64,000 nt of DNA. It comes from Helianthus annuus. Its lineage: Eukaryota; Streptophyta; Magnoliopsida; Asterales; Asteraceae. A program made the position numbers and the translations under genes. Below are positions 43,412 to 55,164 of the stretch, piece after piece. Location of the stretch: assembly GCF_002127325.2 (NCBI RefSeq), contig NC_035435.2:16160002-16224001 (forward strand). Reading direction: 5' to 3'. The first letter of the stretch is position 1. The number at the start of each line of letters is the position of its first letter. Under the pieces are notes generated by a model. It saw nothing but the letters and a program-made list of their open reading frames with translations. It had not been told where the DNA came from and searched no databases.

Positions 43412-43869
43412 TGTTAGTGCACTACATCTGTTGATTGCGTCTAGGTTTCTAGGATCAGGTCTTATATCGTATTGTATAGCATAGGGCACGTTTTACGAAA
43501 AAAACAGGAGTCTGTATAGTTTTTAGGAGTCAGGTCCGCTCATAGGGACATGAGGTTCCAGGATCGCTCATAGGTCATGCTGGTTCTCTTATGTGTACAG
43601 TTGTGGTCCGCTCTTATGGACATGTGACAAATGAGCGGACCCAACCATCTATATATAGGAGTCTTTAGGGCGGTCCTCAGTAGTCATTGTTGAATTCCAC
43701 ACCGAAGCTCTGCCGGTGTGACGATTACGCTGTTAAACGTTTCATATCAATAAAACAAGCAGTTAGGTGGAAGAACAAGCTATATCTACTTGCATTTCTT
43801 ATTATTCCGCATCTGAAACGCAAGAGACAACCTCTGAACGACTCGTTCGGGTCAGCAAACGATCCTACA
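43412..43869 (+). repeat. Copia-E 3' LTR
   Basis: 458 bp, four differences from the 5' LTR by eye, followed by the CGAAC duplication and then Copia-A LTR sequence. Confidence 0.95.
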
Positions 43870-44425
43870 CGAACAAGTGCTAGTGATACGAACTAACGAG
43901 ATGCGAGTGCGAACCCGTGTAGCGACGGCGGTGGCCGGCGGTGACCGACGATGAGCGGCGGGACCGATGGTGGTGGCTGGCGGCGAGTGGCGGCATGGCG
44001 GTGGCTGGCGGCTGGTTATGGGTTTTCTTCTAAGAGTGATTTTTAGTTCTTGCAACAACAACCTCATGCAAGACTCAAGAACCCATTTAAATAGTGGGAT
44101 GGAGGTCTATGCATGTTTGCCAAGTGGAAGACATGCATAATGCATGTGCGACAAGTGGCCAGGCTTCTTTGCAGCGCGACAAGTGGCCAGCCTTCTTTGC
44201 ATGTGCGACAAGTGGCGCAGCACGGGTGCATGCATGACAAGTGGCGAGAGGAGTGTTCTTGTCTCACCAGGTCCATGTACCCGTCTCTCAGTTAATACCC
44301 ACAATAAGTTCGTAATTAACAGTTAAACTAGTTAAGTGGATTTTAGTTCGTTACCCACAATGTAACTTTTACGGGTCAAGACGTGGTCGGTAACATTGAC
44401 TTATCAAACCAGACATAAATATCCA
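43870..44425 (-). repeat. Copia-A 5' LTR, outer part with U3
   Basis: The outer boundary at 44425 is set by loss of alignment to 1-252. In element orientation it starts TGGATATTTATG. It holds five boxes of the type GCGACAAGTGGC at about 44119, 44148, 44176, 44205 and 44233, a period of 28-29 bp, upstream (in element sense) of a TATA-like CTATTTAAATGG at 44083-44095. Below 44040 are GGCGGTGGC/GGCGGCGAG repeats (43925-44010). Confidence 0.85.
44083..44095 (-). promoter_or_regulatory. TATA-like box of Copia-A 5' LTR
   Basis: Minus strand ACTATTTAAATGG. The tandem GCGACAAGTGGC boxes end about 25 bp upstream in element sense. Confidence 0.55.
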
Positions 44426-44574
44426 ACATTTAAGAGTTTACAAACAATTACGACACAATCTAATACCGATTCATCCATTGAGCAATTTTCAACCTGGCCC
44501 TATCAATTTGTTTTAAATTCATCACTTTTGAGTTCGATCACTTCTTATTTAGGACTCTTATGTAGCAATTTTTT

Positions 44575-44845
44575 ATGTTAATTGAATATACGCATGGTTT
44601 ATATATTTTGTTCGTGTTCATTAGCAAGTTAAATTTGAGCTGCAACGAAGTGGTTGATAGAATTGAAGAAGAATTGTTCTTGTGGCTAAAGAATAGATCC
44701 CATATGGAAATTCTGGAGTGGTCGAGATGGCGAGACTTTAATGTTCGTGAGATTGTTGTGTAATGTTCTTCTTCTTTTTCTTTGAGATTTCCAGCCTCCC
44801 CCGTTGTCTCTATGCTGTGTTGTTTGATGAATAAATAGTTTGCCT
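44575..44845 (+). pseudogene. Possible 3' tail of a LINE (non-LTR) ORF2
   Basis: The last 35 codons of a short frame (44575-44763) read EELFLWLKNRSHMEILEWSRWRDFNV. This resembles the C-terminal end, after the zinc-binding domain, of plant non-LTR reverse transcriptases (a FLWLKNR...W..W..F pattern). A T-rich stretch and GAATAAATAG follow, which could be a 3' untranslated region. No upstream RT remains; Copia-A begins at 44425. Only a short pattern supports this. Confidence 0.4.
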
Positions 44846-45291
44846 TGTAAGATTAAATATATTATGATGTAATATTTAATCTAGTAGCTATTATAATCAT
44901 TTACATTATATAGATCAAAATATATAACAACCTATTAAATAATTAGTTGGTAATTGTTGATGGGCCTTATTACCCTTATTAACTAATTAGGGTTTCCTCT
45001 TGGGTGCATATATAAGGAGATAATTAGAGGGTTAAAGAGTTAGACTCTAATCACAATAACATCACACATGAAATCGCCCCTCCTCTCCTATACCGGTTAC
45101 CCTTTATCGGTTCTCTTATCACCATCATTAGATTGCACCCTAAGGAGGAACTCGACCAATCTGACGAACATGACGTCTACTTCATTCTCTAATGCGGTGG
45201 CTAACCAGGTACACATGTGTTTTATTATTCATGACTGAATTTATTTATTTAGGGTTTATGTTTTACCCATGTTCTACTGATATAATCAACA
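44846..45291 (+). repeat. Copia-F 5' LTR
   Basis: Bounded by TGTAAGATTAAATATATT at the start and TAATCAACA at the end, with a primer-binding site three bases on. The TATA candidate is GCATATATAAGGAG (45006-45019). The partner LTR is not in the window, so the left boundary is inferred from the TG start and from family form. Confidence 0.65.
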
Positions 45292-45293
45292 TG

Positions 45294-45305
45294 TGGTATC
45301 AGAGC
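45294..45305 (+). promoter_or_regulatory. Copia-F primer-binding site (initiator tRNA-Met)
   Basis: TGGTATCAGAGC, three bases after the LTR end. This is the best evidence that an LTR element starts here. Confidence 0.8.
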
Positions 45306-46059
45306 AATGTTAGTTATATCAATTCAATCTTGAAACCTAATTTATGATTTTAGATATTTAAAAGAATCAATTAGTATTATTGATATTAACATAATTCGCA
45401 AACCTCAAAATTGTTGTTTTCAGAATTGGAAGATTCCATAAACTTTTAAGAACTTTAATTGAATCATTGACTTTTACTTGGATTTTGAGATGGTACACAA
45501 CAAATAGTTTTAATTTTCTAGTTTTAATTTTCTGATCTTCAACCATTTAAATTGCAACACCATCGATTTATCCAATATAATCATGTTTATCTTCTCTACT
45601 TTTGAATAGAAAGAATATTAATTATTCAACGAAGCATATGATTTAACTATAAATTGAAATATTGCATGTTGATTTGAATTAGTTATAATATTGATTTGAA
45701 TTTGGATATGTCTCCTTAAATTGTGTAACTTTATCTCCAAGTTTCGTATAGATATTGTAAATGAATAATTAATTTGGATAGATACACACTTTCATGTCTT
45801 CTTAGGAAAATTCGAAATTCCTTTATGTTTTGGAATGTAATTTGAATTGTTGAATGTTTTCCTAATTTTGATCTGTTTTGTCTAACAAGAAATTTTCGAA
45901 ATCTGTTAAAAGGATAAATAGATTATGATTTTTGAAATATTCTGATAAAATTAGATCAATGTTAAAACATGAAATTCTATCACAATTCCTAAGAATTCGA
46001 ATTTTCAGTTATGTTTTCACAACAACAGATGTTATAGAAGGTTTGAGATCATCCTTAAC

Positions 46060-46425
46060 GAGTCGAGACCAAGATTTCGACTCGAGACCATAAGATTTCG
46101 ACTTGAAATCATAACGGTTTTCAGTCTTTCATGACTCGAGACCAAGATTTCGACTCGAGACCACAAGGTTGCGATTCGAGATCATAAAGGTCTAAATCTG
46201 TACAACTCGAGACCATGGTTGCGACTCGAGACCAAGATTTTGACTCGAGACCACAAGGTTTCGACTCGAAATCATAAGGGTTCTCAAATCTTTATAACTC
46301 GAGACCAGGATTCCGACTTGAAACCACAAGGTTGCAAGTCGAGACCTTAATGACTCGAAACCTCATAATGTTTCAAGATGAGTCGAGATCTCATAACTGA
46401 ATCGAGATCTCACTCGAAACCTCAT
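46060..46425 (+). repeat. Array of ACTCGAGACC boxes with higher-order structure
   Basis: About 15 boxes of (G)ACTCGAGACC or decayed forms (CTTGAAATC, TTCGAGATC) at 20-26 bp spacing. They are followed by alternating tails AAGATTTCG and ACAAGGTTGCG, and groups of two to four boxes are separated by a AAGGGTTCTCAAATCTTTA-like spacer. CTCGAG is self-complementary. Confidence 0.88.
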
Positions 46426-46538
46426 TATTTTAAGTTGTTAATGTGAACTAAAATTTGGTTTTGTAAATACTTAATTAATCAGATAATTTTGCAAAAAAAC
46501 AAAATATCTTAACTTGAATGAGCTTCTGATGTATTATT

Positions 46539-46780
46539 TCTGGCCAAAGCTGATTTGATGCATCCATTTATTGTTCAAGTATTATAAAAGCTATGTTGAA
46601 TATGCATTACAAACATGAATGTCTTATTTATGGCCAAAGATGATTTAATTCATTTATGTCTAGCATACTTAACAAGTGCATAACTAAAGTGATTGTCTCA
46701 TTTCTGGCCAAAGCTGATTTGTCACGATTACTTTGCACATATGCTTAAATGATTACACTTCTGACCAAAGCTGATTTACC
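46539..46780 (+). repeat. Four TGGCCAAAGCTGATTT boxes
   Basis: TCTGGCCAAAGCTGATTT at about 46539 and 46703, with changed copies at 46631 (TGGCCAAAGATGATTT) and 46761 (CTGACCAAAGCTGATTT). Spacing is 55-95 bp. These look like a decayed tandem repeat in the leader. Confidence 0.75.
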
Positions 46781-48029
46781 TTCGTTTAAGTAGAACTTTA
46801 ACTAAGTCTATTATTTTGATGTTAGTAATAGACATATCACAACTTCTTCATATAATGATCCTCACATTAATGATCCTTCATTAATCTTATGATCATTTTG
46901 TCTGCCTTATTTTTTAGTACCCATAAATTTACTCACTGTAATTTTCTTCTATAAATCAATATCTCATCCACTCTAATTCTTAAACCTAAAATGTTTTGCT
47001 TTATTTAAAGTTTCTATAAGATTAGCTCTTAAATTAAATCCTTGATCATCTCTTAAGACACGATAATCCTATTGCTCTCTTCTGATAAAGATACTACAAA
47101 AGCAAATTTGAGCATGATGAATAGGATAAATCGAACATGATGTCTCTTATGTTAATCAAGAACTCTCTAACATAATTGATATCACTAAAGTTATTCCAGA
47201 TTAAGTCTTTCCTAAGACTAATCTATTATCTGTGGAATAATCAGAAGAACTCCTAAGATGCATGTTTTCATTTAAAACTCTAAAGTATAAGGTTAAGTGA
47301 CATTCATGAATACATCATAATGTATAGTACCATGACCCATGAAATTAAGGGCTTATACATGGAAATAAGTACTTTTTCTGATACATTACATACTACGATT
47401 TTCACGTGTACAATTTGATGCCTTGTAAATCAACTATAACACTCAAAAGTACCAAAGTAAAATGAGTGTGTTGATAAGCAAGATATGTACAAAGAAATAA
47501 ATGTTTGGAACTAGAAAATAAGATGTTATTCACCTTATAACCACTAAAACCTTAAAAGAGGATTGTTCTAAGGTCCATAGTCAAAATACAGGTACAAAAT
47601 TCCAACTCTAAGTTTTCTTCAAGGGAGAATCTCCCTGCATAATTATGCCATTAGACTAGGCATAAATAATGAGACTATCCATTATTCAAAAGAACACTTG
47701 GATAAGTTAATTAGGTAGTCACTTACTAATGATATTTAAGTCTGCTAATTTTAATAAACCTATTAACACATGATTAGTTAACTCTACTTCCATACGTTTC
47801 CTTACCAGAATTCAACAAATAACTAACATTAGAGTTAGTGACAAAATTATACGTTAAGGCTATAAGAACCATAATGAGCAGTCTTCTAACAAAGCTTTTC
47901 GATACCTTACATATTCTGAAGATTAATCAGAATACAGTATCATTACTTAGGCTATGTGATGAAGGTTGTGAGGTTTGCATAACCAACATAAAGTCACACT
48001 TACCTTAAACTCTCATATTATTAGAGTTA

Positions 48030-48428
48030 AAAAGGACTTTTGGGAAAATGACTTTTTAAAAAGGAGTTTTTAAAAAAAGTGTTTGGAATAGCTTATGGGG
48101 TGGGAAAAACCAATAAGTCAATAAGTTGTTTTTTAAAAAGTGTTTGGCTTAGCTTATTGATGTAAAATGACTAAAATGGACATTCTTTCATAAGTCAATA
48201 ACTTATTGGCTTTTTGATTAAGGGGTATGTTGGTAATTTGAAGTTTGAAAAGTTATAAGTTGCCCAAGAAGTCACAATATACTAACTTCTTGAAAACTCC
48301 TTTTCCTTCAACTCAAAAAGTCATTTTAAAAGCACTTTTCCATTTGCCAAACACTAAAATTACTTATTGGCTTTTTGATTAAGCCAATAAGTCAATAAGT
48401 TGGTTTGAAAAGCTTATCCAAACATGCC
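48030..48428. mobile_element. Foldback MITE at the outer edge of the Tekay-G 3' LTR
   Basis: Contains self-complementary blocks such as CCAATAAGTCAATAAGTTG (48109 onward) repeated as its own kind near 48384-48405, and GTGTTTGGAATAGCTTA against the right end, which reads GGGCATGTTTGGATAAGC on the minus strand. The right end CATGCCC is followed by TAA, a Harbinger/Tourist-type TWA target. The left end is unclear. The first 12 bp of the G LTR, seen in its other copy, are missing here. Confidence 0.55.
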
Positions 48429-50416
48429 CTAATTACTACTCAAATTTAATAAGAGTTAAAGAATTTAATATAAATGTGCTTTCATTAAACATAGGTTACC
48501 AAAGATAAAATTCTAAAGTGGCCATACACTAGTCAACTACCGACTAATTTAGGTATTCATAACATGTTAAGCAAATTGTTTACATCACAACATTGTCGAT
48601 CAAAGTTAAGTTAATGCGGAAGCTTCAAAAGTGCGTGTTCGATTCTTCAAAAATGCTTGATCGCCATCCGGAAAGTCCCCAATGCCACCTAACGGTCAAA
48701 ACCACTTAAAGTATTAGTTTTGACGGCAATATAGTGCGTATAAACAAGTTCTAGCATCAAAATATGAAAAACAAAACAAAATTTCAGAATTAGTTTTGAT
48801 CTGCTTATTCTATCGCGTGCGGCGGCAGCTCCCGCGTGTCGCGTCGGATCAAAGTGATTCTGTCGCATGGCGCGGGGGAACCGATTTTCCAGCAGATGCA
48901 GGTTTGTGACCTGCATATGCTGCCAGCTCCGGAATTTCAGAGTTTTAACTTCAATTGACCATAACTTTTGACTCGTAAGTCCGTTTTTGGTGATTCTTCT
49001 TCCTATACGTCTGTATATTCATTACGGACGTACCTATAATGATTTTCGGACCGAAAATTTGGTTTACGGAACGAACGACTAAAGATTACTTATGCAATTA
49101 TTCGACCCATTATAATTACCCTTATTTTGCTACTTCTTTAATAGTAACATGAGGCGCTTTTTACCCAAACTTCCGGGGCTTATTATCACCGACACTTCAC
49201 TACCAAACTTATGGCTTCATGCTCTTGTGATTGTTACCGCCCGTGTTAACTTACTAAATCAACTCATCACTAGTTAATTTGCCATTATTCGACCCGTTGG
49301 CTCATCTTATGGAATCCTCCAATATAATGACTACCAAGCGGTTTCTTGCTAACTCTAATCCTACGAATTTAAGTAGCGATCATGATCGCTATAATCAACA
49401 CAACTTTTATGCTATAATGCGACTATACATACTTTAACAACAATTCACTTAATGTAACGAGTTAAGTTACATACCATTAGTGCACGCCCTTCAAACGCAA
49501 ATCGCCACCGGCTTGTCCACTCAATGCTCCGGTATCTTTTCCTATAGAGTTCAATCATGTCGCGGTTAGAACTCTTTTCAATCATTTATCGCATAATTCT
49601 CCCAAACATCACAATTATGCTTTTTAACTTTAAATTTTAGTTTCGAGCCTTCTTTGAGGCGTTTCTACGAACACTAAAAGGGCAGAATTTTATATCTTTT
49701 ATATTCTAGTTCATGGCTTGTCACTTAGCCTCGATTAACATTAATTGGGCTATCACATATAGAATTAAACATCAAATTTTTCAGAAATCAATTTCTATGA
49801 ATCAATTTACACTAGAATAGCCTTCTAAACCCTAGTGTTCATCATTTTCTCACAAAACCCATGAATGACCTTCAATGTGTTCATGAAATTCCAGAATTTA
49901 GACATGATTTCACATATTGTTGTCTAGGTTTTACTCCTAGACACTATATCATTCCTATTCTATCCAAATAGCAATCATGCATCATCAAATTTCGAATTCC
50001 CCAAATTCATGAGAATTTCAAGTAGAGAATTTTTATCAAAATTTACATACCTTATGATCTCCTTGCAATGGGGATCACTAACCTATGCTTGATTTTCGTT
50101 TTGGACTTGATTTGAATCGTCAATTTAAAGGTTTTGACAAGAACTTAGGGTTTTGGGGAGCTTGGGATCGCCCCTACTTCTTGGTCGATCTCCAGCAACA
50201 AAACACAAATGTGTTTATTATTTTTTTTGTTTTATTAATATTAGTTTCCATTTAAACACTTTTGGCCCCTCAACTGTCATTTTATATTTGTTTTAACTCT
50301 CTAACTACTCATAAGTCATCATCTAACTAGGTTAATGTCATTCCTAGTTAGTTTATTTTTCTTATTTATTCACTACATAATTGTATTATAAAAATTTGTA
50401 TTTTCGGGGTGTTACA
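48429..50416 (-). repeat. Tekay-G 3' LTR
   Basis: About 1988 bp. It contains a GC-rich island (48812-48880; GCGTGCGGCGGCAG, CGCGTGTCGCGTCGG), a TATA-like box in element sense near 48728-48735, and CACTTTTGGCCCCTCAACT at 50260-50278. It keeps the 49146-49274 segment lost from the other LTR. Confidence 0.9.
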
Positions 50417-52472
50417 AGTCCACCGCCTTAAAAAGGGTTTCGTCCCCAAAACCAGAGTACATACCGAATAGTGTAGGGTAGAGACGTCGCATCTCCTCTT
50501 CGGACTCCCATGTAGGGTCCGAACCTTTCCTATGCTCCCATTTGATCTTGACTTGATCGATTTGTTTGTTTCGCAAGTGCTTAACCTTTCGATCTAAAAT
50601 CTCGAATGGCCTTACCGCATAATTCATGCTATCATCCACCTCGATATCATCGTAATGGATATAAGTTGTTTCCTCCGCTAGACATTTCCGCAATTGCGAC
50701 ACATGAAACGTGCCATCTGTGCCACTCAACTCTTTCGGTAGCTTGAGGCGATAAGCCACCTTGCCAACCCGTTCAATGATTTTAAATGGCCTGATAAACC
50801 TCGTGCTTAGTTTCCCCCTTTTTCTGAATCTGATAACGCCCTTCCATGGGGAAACCTTTAACATAACCATGTCGCCTATCTGAAATTCAATCGGTTTTCG
50901 TCTTTTGTCGGCATAAGACTTTTGCCTATCTTGGGCTGCTTTCAAATGGGTTCGCACCACTTCAATTTTCTCATTAGTGGCTTGAACTATGTCTTTATGT
51001 GCCAATTCACGTGGTCCCACTTCACTCCAACACACCGGGGTTCTGCATTTTCTACCATATAGCATCTCGTAAGGTGCCATGCCGATACTCGAATGGTAAC
51101 TATTGTTATACGAAAATTTGGCCGAAGGTAGACAAACATCCCAACTCCCATCGAAGTCGATGATACATGCCCGTAACATATCCTCTAGCGTCTGTATTGT
51201 TCTTTCACTCTGCCCATCCATCTGAGGATGGTAGGCGGTGCTAATGAAAAGTTTCGTTCCCATTTGTTCTTGAAAATCTCGCAAAAAGTTTGAGGTAAAT
51301 CGGGTATCTATATCCGACACAATGGATACCGGTACTCCGTGACGTGCCACTATTTCGTTTGTATATACCTCGGACATATTTTCTGAGGTATATGTTTCGC
51401 GTATAGGAATAAAATGTGCACTCTTCGTCAATCTATCCACAATCACCCATATAGCATCGAATCCCCGAATCGTTTTAGGTAGTTTGGTCAATAGGTCCAT
51501 AGTGATATGTTCCCATTTCCAAACCGGGATCTCCAAAGGTTGCAGTTTTCCATATGGTTTCTGGTGTTCCGCCTTGACTTGTAAGCAAGTCAAGCACTTC
51601 TCCACGTATTTTACCACATCCCTCTTCATTCCGGGCCACCAATAGTTTTGTTTCAGATCATTGTACATTTTGGTCGCACCCGGATGAATAGAATATCGGG
51701 ATTTATGAGCTTCATCAAGTAGAAGCGTTTTCACCCCACAAGTATTTGGAATCCATATTCTTCCGGATCGAGTCTTCAACCCATTCTTTCCATCAGATAA
51801 ATCTTTTAACTGGCCGATTATTCGTTCCTTCTTCCAGTTCTCCTCCTCCACTGCTTCGACTTGCGCTTCTCGGATACGTTCAAGTATACCCGAGGTTACC
51901 ACAAGCTGCATCGACCTTACTCGTATTGGGACATAGTCCGCTTTTCTGCTTAGAGCACCTGCCACCACATTTGCCTTTCCAGGATGGTAGTGTATTTCAC
52001 AGTCGAAATCCTTCACCGTTTCTAACCATCGCCTCTGTCGCATATTTAACTCCTTCTGATCAAAGAAGTATTTTAAGCTCTTGTGATCGGTGAATATGGT
52101 GCACTTTACCCCATACAGATAGTGCCTCCATATTTTTAACGCAAACACCACCGCAGCTAATTCGAGATCATGCGTGGGATATTTCTTTTCATGTATCTTC
52201 AATTGCCTCAAGGCATAAGCTATAACATTGCCTCGTTGCATTAGAACGCATCCGAGCCCTGATAATGAGGAATCCGAATAAACCACCAAGTCTTCGATCT
52301 TGTCCGGCAATGTTAATACCGGAGCTTGAGTTAACTTTTCTTTTAGCGTTTGAAATGCTCTTTCTTGTTCGGCACCCCAAGTGAACTTTTCCACCTTCCG
52401 GGTTAACTTAGTTAGCGGTGATGCAATCTTGGAGAAATCTTGAATGAATCTCCTATAATATCCCGCAAGCCC
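50412..52472 (-). pseudogene. Tekay-G RT end, RNase H, integrase, chromodomain-like tail
   Basis: Open from the stop at 52473-52475. It reads GLAGYYRRF (end of the RT connection), then RNase H ([40 protein letters not shown]), with Ser replacing Ala in the first RNase H block. The integrase zinc finger ends KCLTCLQVK. The catalytic core has [21 protein letters not shown] and [13 protein letters not shown]. The C-terminus has [21 protein letters not shown] and DPTWESEEE, chromodomain-like. The stop lies four bases inside the LTR. The domain order and length match Tekay-C pol. The frame after 52472 is otherwise intact. Confidence 0.9.
50417..50432 (-). promoter_or_regulatory. Tekay-G polypurine tract
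   Basis: Minus strand AAGGCGGTGGACT directly before TGTAACACC. The usual family form has an all-purine AAGGGGGTGGA, so one base has changed. Confidence 0.75.
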
Positions 52473-54113
52473 TTAGAAGCTTCTAATTTCCTAAGGGTTC
52501 TTCGGGGAATTCCATTTCGACACGGCCTCGATCTTTGACGGATCTACCAATATTCCATCGGCACTTATGATGTGGCCGAGGAATTGCACCTCTCGTAACC
52601 AAAAGGCGCACTTAGAGAATTTCGCATACAACCTTTCTCGTCTGAGTGTCTCTAGCACCTCTTGTAAGTGGTGTGCATGTTCTGCTTCACTTTTCAAATA
52701 TACTAGAATATCGTCGATAAACACGATTACCGATTTATCCAACATTGGCTTGCAAACCCGGTTCATGAGGTCCATGAAAGTCGCGGGTGCATTTGTCAGC
52801 CCAAATGACATCACGAGGAACTTGTAATGTCCGTATCGCGTGCGGAAAGCCGTCTTTGGTACATCTTCCTCCTTGACCTTTAGTTGGTGATACCCCGATC
52901 TAAGGTCAATTTTTGTAAACCAGTTCGCACCTTCTAATTGGTCGAATAGATCGTCTATTCTCGGAAGCGGGTATCGATTCTTTACCGTGAGTTTGTTTAA
53001 CTCCCGGTAATCGATACACATGCGCATGCTTCCGTCTTTCTTTTTCACGAATAGTACTGGTGCGCCCCAAGGAGACACACTCGGCCTTATGAATCCTTTG
53101 TCGAGCAGGTCTTGAATTTGTGACATCAACTCTTGTAATTTCGACGGCGCGAGTCGATACGGTGCTTTAGCTACGGGTTTTGCGCCCGGAATCAATTCGA
53201 TTCCGAACTCTACTTCCCGTTCGGGCGGTATCCCCGGTAAATCTTCCGGAAACACATCTTCGTAGTCCCGTACTACCGGTACATCTCCAATCTTCAGTGA
53301 TTCTTTTTCGGGCTCATTCGCGTATATCATAAATGCCTTACATCCTTGCTTCATAAGCTTGTGAGCGTTCAACATCGAGCATATTATGGGGTTACCTCCT
53401 TTTTCGCCATAGATAGTGACGTGTTTTCCACTCGGAGATGTTAGCTTTATCTCCTTACGAAAACACACGACCTTTGCGTGGTGCTGGGATAGCCAATCCA
53501 TCCCAACGACTACTTGAAACTCCCCCATTGACATCGGGATTAGGTCTATCAAGTATTCTTCATCATCGATGCTTAATTTGCAGCCTCGACAAATATCGCA
53601 AACTATAAAACTTTTGTTGTCCCCTATTTCAACTTCTAAGGGCACAGATAATTTTGTCAATACAAATGAAGGATGTCGAATAAATCCATGTGAAATGAAG
53701 GATTTATTCGCACTCATATCAAACAATACACGTGCAGGAATTGAGTTTATTGTGAATGTACCTGAGACCACATCGGGTTCTGTTTTCGCTTCAGCCACGA
53801 TAAGTTGGAAAAACCTAGCCTTCACCTTTGGAGCTTCTACTGGAGATTCTTTAACATCTCTCTTTCCCACTAAGTCTGGGCATTCAGACTTTTTGTGGCC
53901 GGGTTGATAACATTTGTAGCAAACCGAGACTTTACCCGGGCATAGAGACGTCCTGTGCCCCGTTTTACTACATATGGGGCACGGTTTGTCTTTGAACCGG
54001 CACTCTCCCTTGTGCCCTTTCCCACATACTTTACAACTTGGCGACACGCCTTTAGCATCCACCTTCTTTCCCGATTCCACAGTTCGAGCTTTCTTTGTAG
54101 GGCTTGGATTCAC
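52473..54113 (-). pseudogene. Tekay-G gag C-terminus, protease and RT
   Basis: In frame with both neighbours. Begins after a TAG at 54129-54131. Three zinc-knuckle-like units ([40 protein letters not shown]) are followed by the protease box [15 protein letters not shown], where the catalytic D-S-G is D-M-S, a likely inactivating change. Later come [11 protein letters not shown], then RT with [31 protein letters not shown] and catalytic [11 protein letters not shown]. The frame stops at 52491-52493, and a second stop follows at 52473-52475, inside the LG(L)AGYYRRF part of the RT connection. Confidence 0.9.
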
Positions 54114-54128
54114 ATCATGTGCCCTTCG

Positions 54129-54884
54129 CTAGCCCCTCTCAATCTGTTTCTTCAATTCGATTTCCCGCTCTCTAGCGGTGTTGATAATCTCCGTGAGGGT
54201 TTCGTATTTTGACGGAGTCATGAACTCCCGGTATTCAGCACTCAGCATGTTGTAATAGTAGTATATCTTCTGCTCTTCAGTAGTGACCAATTCGTCACAG
54301 AATCTCAGCTTATCCATGAAGATGCCCGTGATCTTATCGATTGTTTCACCCTTTTGCCTCAGCTGGATGAATTCTTCCTTGATCCTGTTAATAACCGCTT
54401 TGGGACTATGGTGTTTAAGGAACGACACCTTAAACTCATCCCAAGTCATAACCCTCACCGCTTCGGCTCCTATTTCCTTCTTTTTATTGTCCCACCAATC
54501 CTTTGCTTGACCCCTCAACTGACCCGTTCCGTAAGCAACAAAGTCACTTACGTAACAATGGGTCCTTTCAAACATTCCTTCAACATCGCCTAACCATCTC
54601 TGGCATATTATCGGGTTAACCTCCCCGTTGTAGATTGGTGGTTTACACGCCATAAACTCTTTATACGAACATCCCTTACGTTCTCCCGATTTCTCTTTCA
54701 TAAGGTTGACACTATCTTCCAACCTTTTGACTCGTTCTTCGACAAGTGACAACACCGTGTTTTGAATTTTGTCTACAAACCTGGATAAACTACCTTCAAT
54801 TGCCTTCCCCACTTCTTCGGCAATTATCTCTTTCATTTGTTCGGTGCTTGTCGGCACCGGATCATCATCGTTTCTTTCCGACAT
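54129..54884 (-). pseudogene. Tekay-G gag, N-terminal two thirds
   Basis: 251 codons from ATG 54884. The acidic N-terminus (MSERNDDDPVPTS) is followed by a helix, then the capsid domain with PPIYNGEVNPIICQRWLGD, LRGQAKDWWDNKK and VMTWDEFKVSFLKHHSP, and a heptad-like end EREIELKKQIERG before the TAG at 54129. The same frame continues in the zinc-knuckle part, so a single nonsense change separates them. A 3' splice-like ACATTTCAG lies 7-8 bp upstream of the ATG. Confidence 0.9.
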
Positions 54885-55149
54885 CTTGAAACTGAAATGT
54901 TTACATTAAATGTTAAACATTTCATTTATAACATATCTTTATTTGCTTTGGTTTAGCCAAGTTCATAACTTTCTTTAACCGTTCACTTTTTGGTGCACTT
55001 TCCGGGTTTGAGTGAGTTAACACACTCTTCCCATGCACATTAATTCACATCTCATTTCTTACATAAGATATAATCTACTAAAATAATAAATTAGTTCTTA
55101 CCGGACGATCGATCAAGCTTGAACCAAACACTTTGTTGACAACCTTAAG

Positions 55150-55162
55150 CTCTGATTGCCAA
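55150..55162 (-). promoter_or_regulatory. Tekay-G primer-binding site, mutated
   Basis: Minus strand TTGGCAATCAGAGC, against the usual TTGGTATCAGAGC. Three or four bases inside the site differ (an insertion/substitution), which should weaken tRNA-Met priming. Confidence 0.75.
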
Positions 55163-55164
55163 CT

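Larger units (their letters stand above)
36242..43869 (+). mobile_element. Copia-E: gag-only LTR retrotransposon, probably non-autonomous
   Basis: Two 458-bp LTRs (36242-36699 and 43412-43869; TGTTAG...CCTACA) differ at four positions I could see and are flanked by CGAAC duplications (36237-36241, 43870-43874). An initiator-Met primer site follows the 5' LTR and a GAGGGGGAGTC polypurine tract precedes the 3' LTR. The interior has a very long gag-like frame and then 2.2 kb with no protease, integrase, RT or RNase H. This fits the TR-GAG class of non-autonomous elements. Short LTRs with the initiator-Met primer site and the gag type point to copia, possibly the SIRE/Maximus side. Confidence 0.9.
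45306..48029 (+). mobile_element. Copia-F body, non-coding or fully decayed, left part
   Basis: 2.7 kb of AT-rich sequence without any gag or pol match I can recognise. It contains the CTCGAGACC array (46060-46425) and four copies of a TCTGGCCAAAGCTGATTT box (46539, 46631, 46703, 46759). It may be a LARD-like element or a very old copia. It continues at 57057-57861 beyond G and probably past H. Confidence 0.5.

Noticed and set aside
44575..44763. Host protein-coding gene between Copia-A and Copia-F
   Set aside because: Only a short C-terminal pattern resembling a LINE ORF2 end. No upstream exon.
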